From: an uncultured Bacteroidales bacterium
GTDB lineage: Bacteria; Bacteroidota; Bacteroidia; Bacteroidales; UBA3663
Assembly: GCA_905236195.1 (NCBI GenBank)
Contig: CAJOOX010000079.1
Span: forward strand, 1-13,143
Reading direction: 5' to 3'
Length of the DNA stretch: 13,143 bases
Each line of letters starts with the position of its first letter. The stretch's first letter is position 1. Positions 6,837 to 13,143 of the stretch are shown here, piece by piece. The position numbers and the translations under genes are program-made. Under the pieces are notes generated by a model that had not been told where the DNA came from, searched no databases, and saw nothing but the letters and a program-made list of their open reading frames with translations.

Positions 6837-7615
6837 AGAGAACCTTTTGCAATTTTCAGTTTGCGCAGGAATTCCTCAGCCTTCTGTAAGTCCTCGGGCG
6901 TATCAATTCCAACGGTCTCGATATCCACCACGCGGACCGAAATATGCACTCCGTTCTCGAGCCAGCGCAGCTGTTCCAGGCTTTCTGCCTTTTCGAGCGG
7001 GGTCTGCGGCATGGCCGTGATGAGGGACAGGACATCGGGGCGGTAGGCATAGATACCGATATGCTTGTAGAACGTCTGCCGGTCAAGCCATTCCTCCCCG
7101 GGAATGCCGCGAAGGAAAGGAATCACAGAGCGCGAAAAATAAAGAGCCTGCGAACGGGCGCCCAGAACCACCTTGGGGGAATTGGGATTCTGCAATCCTT
7201 CCAGCCCGTCCTCCTTGTGGAAGGGTCGCACCAGCGTGGCTATTTCTGTACGCACGTCCAGGAAACAGTCCTGGATGGCCTGTATCTGCCGGGCGGCTAT
7301 GAAAGGTTCATCGCCCTGCACATTGATGATCACATCGTAGGTCCGGCCTGTGGCCTCGACTATCTTCCGGTAGGCTTCCTGTATGCGGTCTGTTCCGCTT
7401 TTGTGGTCCGGGGATGTCATCACAACCTTTCCGCCAAAAGCAACAACGGTATCATAGATGCGGTCATCGTCGGTGGCCACTACAGCCATCGACACCAGAG
7501 GCGAAACCTTCTCATAGACACGCTGAATAACGGGTTTTCCACCCAACTGAGCGAGGGGTTTTCCGGGGAAACGGGTGCTCGCATAACGAGCGGGAATAAT
7601 AGCAATGGTTTTCAT
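6833..7615 (-). CDS. kdsB: 3-deoxy-manno-octulosonate cytidylyltransferase (CMP-Kdo synthetase)
   Basis: This cytoplasmic enzyme activates Kdo with CTP to form CMP-Kdo, the donor for the inner core of lipopolysaccharide. The 260-residue length is typical. The nucleotide-binding start is IIPARYASTRFPGKPL (6-21). SGTDRI lies at 73-78, and QGDEP at 100-104 supplies metal-binding Asp102. FYKHIGIYAY (182-191) and GIDTPEDL (236-243, with Asp238 as the second metal ligand) complete the active site. The ATG at 7615 is 9 bp after the stop of the upstream RelA/SpoT gene, and its own stop overlaps the DUF2752 start, so the three are likely one transcript. Its presence fits a Gram-negative organism with an outer membrane. 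Identification is firm. Confidence 0.97.
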   Translation of the reverse strand: MKTIAIIPARYASTRFPGKPLAQLGGKPVIQRVYEKVSPLVSMAVVATDDDRIYDTVVAFGGKVVMTSPDHKSGTDRIQEAYRKIVEATGRTYDVIINVQGDEPFIAARQIQAIQDCFLDVRTEIATLVRPFHKEDGLEGLQNPNSPKVVLGARSQALYFSRSVIPFLRGIPGEEWLDRQTFYKHIGIYAYRPDVLSLITAMPQTPLEKAESLEQLRWLENGVHISVRVVDIETVGIDTPEDLQKAEEFLRKLKIAKGSL

Positions 7616-7624
7616 ATAGGATGT

Positions 7625-9520
7625 TTAATTTGTTCTGACTTCTTCGACTCCCTTGACCTGCTCGATTGTACGGCAGGCGGCATCGAGTTCAAAAGCTGAG
7701 GTCACCAGCAGGGTCACATGCGTACTCACAATGTAGTCCTGGGTGAAGGTCTCGAGCGAATTGATATAGAGGCCCAGTCGCGTGGTAATCACGTCCACCA
7801 CATCGCGAAGGAGTCCGGCACGGTCCACAGCATCGATAGAGATGCGTGTCTCGTAGGTCCAGTAGGGTCGCACGGGCAGTGAAACGTCCACGATGTTGTC
7901 CCCCTCGCCGGCCGAGAGTTCGATGGCCAGCGGACAGTTGCGTTTATGCACCTCGATAAGCTCCTTCCCGTCCAACGGACGGAATCCCATCACTTCGTCG
8001 CCTGGCAGCGGATGACACTGCGGACAGACCTTGTAGGGGAAGACTTCCTTGGCATTGGTATCCTTCTCGAGGGCCAGTTTGACTGAACGGCGTGCTTTAT
8101 AACTGTGTACATGATTGATCCAGTCGGGCAGGGGCGTCATTTCGTCGCTGGTACCCACCTCGACCCGGTCGCCGCGTTTCAGGGTTGTGAAGATGCTGGA
8201 CAGTTTGCCGTTGATGCGGGCAAACTTGGCCTTGTTGCCCAGATTGGTATGAATCTCGTAGGCCAGATCGAGCACCGAGCTGCCCTTGGGCAACACCACC
8301 GGAGCGCCCTTGGGGGTGAATACGATGATATCGTCGTTGTAGAACGAGGAGACTACGGACTTCATAAAATCCGAGTCGGCCGAACTGCGGGCAATGTCCT
8401 TGAGGATGCCCTTGAACTTCTCCACCCACTGTTCGATGCTTTCCGAAGAATGCATCACGCAGCCCTGCTGCGAATTCTTGTGCATCTCCTCCGTGGTGAT
8501 ATGCACTTCGCTCCAGCCGCCGCGTTTGGTCATCAGCTGTACATGCAGGGCCTGATAACCGTTCTCCTTGGGCTGGTCCACATAATTGATCATCGAATAG
8601 GGACGTTCCTTATAGAGGTCCGTGATGATGGAATAGATCTTGAGACACTGGTCCTTGTCCGAGCCTTTGCTTTTATCGCTGGCAAAAACAATCTGGACCA
8701 GGTGCACATGTTCGAGTTCCTTGAAACTGAGCTTCTTGGACTGCATCTGGCGCCACAGTGCATAGACCGAACGCGGACGGGCATAAACCGACGCATGGAA
8801 ACCCTCCTTGGCCAAAGCCACCCGGATGGGTTTCAGAAAGTCTTCAATATCCTTCCGGTAGAGATTCATGTAGCTCTGAATCTTCTTGTCGATGCGGGCA
8901 TATTCCTGGGGTGAACGGAATTTCATCGAGAGGTTCTCGAGTTCCGATTTGATTTCATACAGGCCCAGTCGGTTGGCCAGCGGCGCATAGAAATAGTCGG
9001 TCTCTGATGCAATCTTCATCTGTTTGTCCGTACGCATGGAACCCAGCGTACGCATGTTGTTCAGACGGTCGGACAGTTTTATGAGAAGTGCGCGGATATC
9101 GTAGTTGATTGAGTTGAGCATCAGGCGGAAGTTATCCACCTGCTTCGACACTTTGTAATTCTCGGAAATTTTCTTGGTCAGTACGCCCACCAGAGTAGCA
9201 ACATCTTCACCGTAACGCTCACGGATTTCGTCCAGAGTATGCTCGGTGTCCTCCACAACGTCGTGGAGCAATGCAGCCTGTACAGAATGGGTTTTCAGGC
9301 CCAGTTCCTCCAGAGCGATGGTAGCCACGTCGATGGGGTGCACAATGTAGGGCAAGCCGCTCTTGCGCTCCTGATTCTTATGGGCATCGGCGGCAAACAG
9401 ATACGTATCGTGGATGATGTCCCAGTCTTTCTGGGGCAAGAGTTCTCTCACTTTTTGTCTGAAGTGATCCAGTTTCTCATCCAGCACTCGCTGGGCTTCG
9501 GCGTTGGAATACTTTTCCAT
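7625..9520 (-). CDS. spoT: Long RelA/SpoT homologue, predicted (p)ppGpp hydrolase with degenerate synthetase site
   Basis: This 631-residue protein has the full long-RSH order: HD hydrolase (about 35-190), synthetase (about 235-350), TGS (about 397-457), helical linker, Cys-zinc-finger-like region (Cys499, Cys502, His525, Cys529) and ACT (about 556-631). Hydrolase residues known from Rel of Streptococcus equisimilis are all present: Arg52, His61, His86-Asp87, Glu90-Asp91, Asp151, Asn155. The synthetase domain is altered: the metal-binding Asp (E. coli SpoT Asp259) aligns with His271, the nearby Arg with Gln276, the RxKD motif reads SMIN (309-312), and the usual VQIRT reads VHITT (339-343); only Glu338 (SpoT Glu319) and GYQALH (321-326) remain. 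I infer degradation of (p)ppGpp without synthesis. It is third in the five-gene run, 41 bp after the MerR gene. The symbol reflects predicted activity rather than proven orthology. Confidence 0.88.
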   Translation of the reverse strand: MEKYSNAEAQRVLDEKLDHFRQKVRELLPQKDWDIIHDTYLFAADAHKNQERKSGLPYIVHPIDVATIALEELGLKTHSVQAALLHDVVEDTEHTLDEIRERYGEDVATLVGVLTKKISENYKVSKQVDNFRLMLNSINYDIRALLIKLSDRLNNMRTLGSMRTDKQMKIASETDYFYAPLANRLGLYEIKSELENLSMKFRSPQEYARIDKKIQSYMNLYRKDIEDFLKPIRVALAKEGFHASVYARPRSVYALWRQMQSKKLSFKELEHVHLVQIVFASDKSKGSDKDQCLKIYSIITDLYKERPYSMINYVDQPKENGYQALHVQLMTKRGGWSEVHITTEEMHKNSQQGCVMHSSESIEQWVEKFKGILKDIARSSADSDFMKSVVSSFYNDDIIVFTPKGAPVVLPKGSSVLDLAYEIHTNLGNKAKFARINGKLSSIFTTLKRGDRVEVGTSDEMTPLPDWINHVHSYKARRSVKLALEKDTNAKEVFPYKVCPQCHPLPGDEVMGFRPLDGKELIEVHKRNCPLAIELSAGEGDNIVDVSLPVRPYWTYETRISIDAVDRAGLLRDVVDVITTRLGLYINSLETFTQDYIVSTHVTLLVTSAFELDAACRTIEQVKGVEEVRTN

Positions 9521-9561
9521 TTCAGTCCTCGTTCCTTTTTTATGTTATTACTCAATTAGCA

Positions 9562-9924
9562 TCATTTCAGATTGTCAAGCTCCTGTACAATGTTCAGCAG
9601 CCTCGTTTTGACGCTCAGCAGTTTTTGGATTACCTCCTGACGCGTTTCCTCCTCATTCCCGCGGTTCGAGAGCACGCGCTTGGCGCCCTGTATCGTCATG
9701 CCATGCGTATGCAGAAGCCGGTGCACCATTGCTACCTTTTCCTGCTGTTTGGCATCGTAGAGTCTGTTTCCGCCGCTGGTCCTGAGCGGGTGTATCACCC
9801 TCGGAAAGTCTCGTTCCCATTTGCGCAGCACCTCGACGGAAACGCCGAGGTCTTTGGCCATCTCACTGATTGACAGGTACTTCTTGGCGGTAATCTGCTC
9901 TTCGTTGATTATCTGTTCGTCCAT
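9562..9924 (-). CDS. MerR-family transcriptional regulator
   Basis: This 120-residue DNA-binding protein has a winged helix-turn-helix of MerR type at about 16-85: YLSISEMAKDLGVSVEVLRKW places the first helices, and the wing ends in GGNRLYD (51-57). A short charged helix at 90-120 probably forms the antiparallel dimer coiled coil. There is no C-terminal effector domain and no Cys at all, so metal sensing as in classical MerR is not supported. It starts 6 bp after the M23 peptidase gene and is 41 bp ahead of the RelA/SpoT gene. It may regulate its own operon, or act elsewhere as a chromosomal regulator; the sequence does not show its target. Confidence 0.9.
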   Translation of the reverse strand: MDEQIINEEQITAKKYLSISEMAKDLGVSVEVLRKWERDFPRVIHPLRTSGGNRLYDAKQQEKVAMVHRLLHTHGMTIQGAKRVLSNRGNEEETRQEVIQKLLSVKTRLLNIVQELDNLK

Positions 9925-9930
9925 ACCCTA

Positions 9931-10902
9931 TCAGTCCATAACCTGTCCCACGTTCTCCGATTTTTCAATCATCTCGGCATACTGTTCGGGCGTAAGGTCG
10001 TAATAATAATACCTGGCGGGATTCTGCGGAACATCGTTCAGGTGTACCTCATAGTGACAGTGCGGACCGGTCGATTTGCCGGTAGAACCCACCTCGCCGA
10101 TTTTGTCGCCGCGATGCACCTTCTGGCCCCTTCGCACACTGATTTTGCTCATATGGGCATAAACGGTCGTGTAGCCGTAGCCGTGATTGACTACCACCTT
10201 CTGTCCATAACCGGTGTTCCAGCCCGCCTCTGTCACCGTACCGTCGCCGGTGGCAAAGATGTCCGTACCTTTCGGGGCCGAGAAGTCCATACCCTGGTGG
10301 AAACGCATCACGTTGTAAACCGGATCCAGACGCCAGCCGTAACCGGAAGCCATGTACTTGAGGTCTTTGTCCGACACAGGCTGAATGGCGGGAATATGCT
10401 TCAGCCGGTCCTCCTGATTACGTGCCAGCGACACCAGTTCGTCAAACGATTTGGACTGGACATACATCTCCTTCTCGATAAGGTCCATCTTCAGGCTCAC
10501 GGCTACTGCCAGATTGGCATCCGAAAGATCCATGAGCGAGTCGTAGCGGTGGGACGAAGCTTCGATACGGCTGCGGATGCTCTGTCCGATGGGTTCACCC
10601 TGAAGGATCACCCGGTACATATTGTCGTCGCGTTCGCCGATGTCCTCCAGAATCCCCAGCGCTTCGTCCAGGCGTTCGTCCAGCAGTTTGTATTGCTGCT
10701 GCAGACGTTTGTGGTCGCGTTGCAGTTTCCATTCGCCCGGCGAACCGATGAAGAAGACGAAGGCATAGAGCAGCAAGGCGCCGATGATGGTGCCCGACAA
10801 CAGGTGTTGGGCGGCGGTCACCAGGTGCCTCCAGCGCGAGGGTTGTTTGCGTTCGTAACGTCCTTTGTTCTTATTATATTTATAATGTATCCAGTGGGCC
10901 AT
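9931..10902 (-). CDS. Membrane-anchored M23 (LytM-type) peptidase
   Basis: This 323-residue protein is a zinc metallopeptidase expected to cut peptide cross-links in peptidoglycan. A basic cytoplasmic N-terminus (1-30) is followed by one transmembrane anchor (about 34-53), placing the rest in the periplasm. A coiled-coil-like stretch runs from about 58 to 90, with more helical sequence to 170. The catalytic domain spans about 184-297: His202 and Asp206 (HQGMD), His250 (YAHMS) and the HCH motif with His281 and His283. All four LytM zinc/catalytic positions are present, so it should be active rather than a degenerate EnvC/NlpD-type activator. A short tail follows. It is the promoter-proximal gene of the five-gene run, behind a near-perfect Bacteroidota promoter, and is divergent from alaS. 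The specific cleavage site or partner is not evident. Confidence 0.93.
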   Translation of the reverse strand: MAHWIHYKYNKNKGRYERKQPSRWRHLVTAAQHLLSGTIIGALLLYAFVFFIGSPGEWKLQRDHKRLQQQYKLLDERLDEALGILEDIGERDDNMYRVILQGEPIGQSIRSRIEASSHRYDSLMDLSDANLAVAVSLKMDLIEKEMYVQSKSFDELVSLARNQEDRLKHIPAIQPVSDKDLKYMASGYGWRLDPVYNVMRFHQGMDFSAPKGTDIFATGDGTVTEAGWNTGYGQKVVVNHGYGYTTVYAHMSKISVRRGQKVHRGDKIGEVGSTGKSTGPHCHYEVHLNDVPQNPARYYYYDLTPEQYAEMIEKSENVGQVMD

Positions 10903-10954
10903 CTTTCGACTTGCAACTTTCTACTTTATATACAAATTTATCAATTGGATTTTG

Positions 10955-10985
10955 CAAATGTAATGAATAGAGTTAAGTTTTCAAA
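10955..10985 (-). promoter_or_regulatory. Promoter for the M23 peptidase operon
   Basis: On the minus strand TTTG (10985-10982) is followed by a spacer of exactly 19 bp and then TACATTTG (10962-10955). This matches the Bacteroidota primary-sigma consensus (-33 TTTG, -7 TAnnTTTG). Transcription would begin near 10949, giving a leader of about 45 nt before the ATG at 10902. It would drive the M23, MerR, RelA/SpoT, kdsB and DUF2752 genes. Confidence 0.75.
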
Positions 10986-11001
10986 ATATTTTCTCTAAAA
11001 T

Positions 11002-11033
11002 TTTCATAATTCACCATTTTTTTTGTATCTTTG
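11002..11033 (+). promoter_or_regulatory. Promoter for alaS
   Basis: TATCTTTG at 11026-11033 matches the Bacteroidota -7 element TAnnTTTG. The -33 region is weak: TTTC at 11002-11005 with a 20-bp spacer is the best fit. Transcription would start near 11040 and give a leader of about 60 nt containing a small stem (CACC 11045-11048 with GGTG 11054-11057). The -33 boxes of this and the divergent promoter lie about 16 bp apart. Confidence 0.65.
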
Positions 11034-11099
11034 CAGCAAAAAAGCACCCTCGCGGTGACAATTTCGAACGAAAAATTTTAAATAACGATACAGATACAA

Positions 11100-13143
11100 A
11101 TGATGACTGCAAAAGAAATTCGCGAATCATTCAAGCAGTTTATGGCATCCAAGGGTCACACCATCGTGCCGTCTGCTCCTATGGTCATTAAAGATGACCC
11201 GACGCTTATGTTTACCAACGCCGGCATGAATCAGTTCAAAGACATTATTCTCGGCAACGTTGAGCGCAAGTGGAAGCGTGCGGCGGATTCCCAGAAATGT
11301 CTCCGTGTGTCAGGCAAGCACAACGACCTGGAAGAGGTGGGTATGGATACCTACCACCACACCATGTTTGAAATGTTGGGCAACTGGTCCTTCGGTGACT
11401 ACTTCAAGGAGGGCGCCATCGACTTTGCCTGGGAATATCTGGTCGATGTGCTCCACCTCAACCCCAGCAATCTCTATGCCACCGTGTTCGAGGGTTCCAA
11501 AGAGGAAGGGCTGGAACGTGACGAGGAAGCTTATCAGATCTGGCTGAAACACCTGCCCGCCGATCATATCCTCAACGGCAATAAGCACGACAATTTCTGG
11601 GAGATGGGCGAAACCGGTCCGTGCGGTCCATGCTCCGAGATTCATTTCGACTCGCGTTCTGAAGACGAGAAAGCCCGGAAGGGCGGTGCCGAACTGGTCA
11701 ACAAGGACCATCCTCAGGTGATTGAAATCTGGAACCTCGTCTTCATGCAGTACAACCGCAAGGCCGACGGCTCGCTCGAAGGACTTCCCTTCAATGTCAT
11801 CGACACCGGAATGGGATTCGAACGTCTGGTACGTACCCTCCAGGGAAAGACGTCCAACTACGACACGGATGTCTTCCAGCCCATCATCAAGACCATCGGT
11901 GCACTTTCCGGCCACACCTACGGCCAGAACGAAAAGACCGATGTGGCCATGCGCGTTATCGCCGACCACGTACGAACCATCGCATTCTCCATCACCGACG
12001 GACAGCTTCCCTCCAATGCCAAGGCCGGATATGTGATTCGCCGCATTTTGCGTCGTGCCGTACGCTATGCCTACACCTATCTCGGCCAAAAGGAGGCTTT
12101 CCTCTATAAACTGCTGCCCATTCTGATCGAAACGATGGGTGATGCCTATCCCGAACTCAAGGCGCAGCAGGAACTCATCCTCCGCGTCATGAAGGAAGAG
12201 GAGGACGCTTTCCTCCGCACCCTCGAAACAGGCATGAAACGTATCTCCGACGTGATGGAACAGACCCGCAAGGCCGGCAAGACCGTTGTCAACGGCGTCG
12301 AGGCCTTCACTCTCTACGACACCTACGGATTCCCCCTGGACCTCACCGAACTCATCTGCCGCGAAAACGGTCTCTCGGTCGATGAGGAGGAATTCAATGT
12401 CAATATGCAGGCCCAGAAACAGCGTGCCCGCAATGCCGCTGCCGTCGAAAACGGCGACTGGGTAACCCTTAAGGATGGTAACGTCGACTTCGTGGGATAT
12501 GATCTCACGGAGTGCGAGACCGGAGTGCTCCGCTACCGTTCCATCCGTCAGAAGAACAAAACATTCTACCAGATTGTGCTCGAACGCACTCCCTTCTATG
12601 CAGAAATGGGCGGTCAGGTAGGCGACAAGGGATGGCTCGTCTGCGGCGATGAGAAAACGCCCGTCATCGACACCAAACGCGAAAACAATCTCGCCGTGCA
12701 TATCGTCGAGAAACTGCCGGCCGACATGGCTGCCACATTCACGGCTAAGATCGACACTGAAGCCCGCCTCGCAACTGCCGGCAACCACACCGCCACCCAC
12801 ATCCTCGACTACTGCCTGCGACAGGTCCTCGGCACCCACGTAGAACAGAAAGGTTCCTATGTGTCGCCCGAGAGCCTCCGTTTCGACTTCTCCCACTTCC
12901 AGAAAGTAACCGACCAGCAGCTGCGTCAGGTACAGACAATGGCCAACCGCATGGTGCGCATGAATATTCCGCTCGAGGAATACCGCGACATGCCCATTGA
13001 TGAGGCCAAGGCTCTCGGTGCCATCGCACTCTTCGGCGAGAAATACAGCGACCGCGTACGCGTTGTCAAGTACGGTCCGTCCATAGAGCTTTGCGGCGGC
13101 ACGCATGTGGCTGCAACCGGCCAGATCGGTATGATACGCATCC
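11100..13143 (+). CDS. alaS: Alanyl-tRNA synthetase, 3' end outside window
   Basis: This enzyme charges tRNA-Ala and edits mischarged Ser/Gly. The window shows 681 codons of an expected 870 or so; the frame stays open to the right edge. The class II aminoacylation domain opens with residues typical of AlaRS (FTNAGMNQFK; HHTMFEMLGNWSFGDYF; GPCGPCSEIHFD; VIDTGMGFERL). The editing domain shows the zinc/catalytic set HTATH (His563, His567) and CGGTH (Cys665, His669). Two adjacent ATGs (11100 and 11103) are both possible starts; no Shine-Dalgarno precedes either, and the leader just upstream is A-rich. The C-terminal oligomerisation/C-Ala domain is not in view. Transcription is divergent from the M23 operon from a TATCTTTG promoter. 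Confidence 0.97.
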   Translation, partial: MMTAKEIRESFKQFMASKGHTIVPSAPMVIKDDPTLMFTNAGMNQFKDIILGNVERKWKRAADSQKCLRVSGKHNDLEEVGMDTYHHTMFEMLGNWSFGDYFKEGAIDFAWEYLVDVLHLNPSNLYATVFEGSKEEGLERDEEAYQIWLKHLPADHILNGNKHDNFWEMGETGPCGPCSEIHFDSRSEDEKARKGGAELVNKDHPQVIEIWNLVFMQYNRKADGSLEGLPFNVIDTGMGFERLVRTLQGKTSNYDTDVFQPIIKTIGALSGHTYGQNEKTDVAMRVIADHVRTIAFSITDGQLPSNAKAGYVIRRILRRAVRYAYTYLGQKEAFLYKLLPILIETMGDAYPELKAQQELILRVMKEEEDAFLRTLETGMKRISDVMEQTRKAGKTVVNGVEAFTLYDTYGFPLDLTELICRENGLSVDEEEFNVNMQAQKQRARNAAAVENGDWVTLKDGNVDFVGYDLTECETGVLRYRSIRQKNKTFYQIVLERTPFYAEMGGQVGDKGWLVCGDEKTPVIDTKRENNLAVHIVEKLPADMAATFTAKIDTEARLATAGNHTATHILDYCLRQVLGTHVEQKGSYVSPESLRFDFSHFQKVTDQQLRQVQTMANRMVRMNIPLEEYRDMPIDEAKALGAIALFGEKYSDRVRVVKYGPSIELCGGTHVAATGQIGMIRI

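Noticed and set aside
8105..8914. 269-codon open frame opposite the RelA/SpoT gene
   Set aside because: It is antisense to the synthetase and TGS region, and its product shows no family features.
10042..10998. 318-codon open frame on the plus strand opposite the M23 gene
   Set aside because: It is antisense to the catalytic domain and runs through the divergent promoter; the M23 motifs in the other strand are decisive.
11041..11099. alaS leader as a riboswitch or T-box
   Set aside because: It is only about 60 nt long, with one 4-bp stem and no terminator or T-box sequence.
11310..13106. 598-codon open frame on the minus strand opposite alaS
   Set aside because: It lies entirely antisense to an unmistakable alaS. 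Codons ending in C or G in the sense gene remove stops from the opposite frame, and the translation resembles no family I know.

Overview
The window looks like an ordinary chromosomal segment of a Bacteroidota bacterium, most likely order Bacteroidales (Bacteroides/Prevotella-like). Three things point there. The -33/-7 promoter signature (TTTG, 19 bp, TAnnTTTG) sits upstream of the M23 peptidase gene, and a TATCTTTG element sits upstream of alaS. Most start codons lack a Shine-Dalgarno sequence. The linkage M23 peptidase - MerR - RelA/SpoT homologue - kdsB, divergent from alaS, is one I associate with this group from memory. Coding DNA is moderately GC-rich and intergenic DNA is AT-rich. I see no rRNA, tRNA, CRISPR, phage or transposase genes.

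Layout. (1) 1-288 is non-coding, with a GC-rich hairpin at the left edge and a 13-bp inverted repeat (66-78/238-250). (2) 289-4027 (+) holds two overlapping genes for the halves of a heterodimeric ABC exporter. Their ATP sites are asymmetric: one half has Asp instead of the catalytic Glu and Gln instead of the switch His. (3) 4028-4067 is a short convergent gap with a terminator-like hairpin. (4) 4068-6303 (-) holds a YbdG-like MscS channel gene followed by a PfkB sugar kinase gene (probable KDG kinase). (5) 6304-6479 is a repeat-rich non-coding spacer with six 8-bp tandem units abutting the channel gene start, an 11-bp direct repeat and a GC hairpin. (6) 6480-10902 (-) is a tight five-gene run, read from right to left: membrane-anchored M23 peptidase, MerR-type regulator, long RelA/SpoT homologue, kdsB, and a DUF2752 membrane protein. 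(7) 10903-11099 is a divergent promoter region. (8) 11100 to the right edge (+) is alaS, cut by the window after 681 codons.

How the genes fit together. The five-gene run joins cell-envelope functions (peptidoglycan hydrolase, activation of Kdo for lipopolysaccharide) with a (p)ppGpp enzyme and a small regulator. In the RelA/SpoT protein every hydrolase residue I can place is present, but several synthetase residues are replaced, so I infer a (p)ppGpp hydrolase without synthetase activity. That is the most functionally informative point in the window. I did not find a clearly new defence or mobile system. The non-coding repeats in the 6.3-6.5 kb spacer and the 13-bp inverted repeat are the least explained structures.
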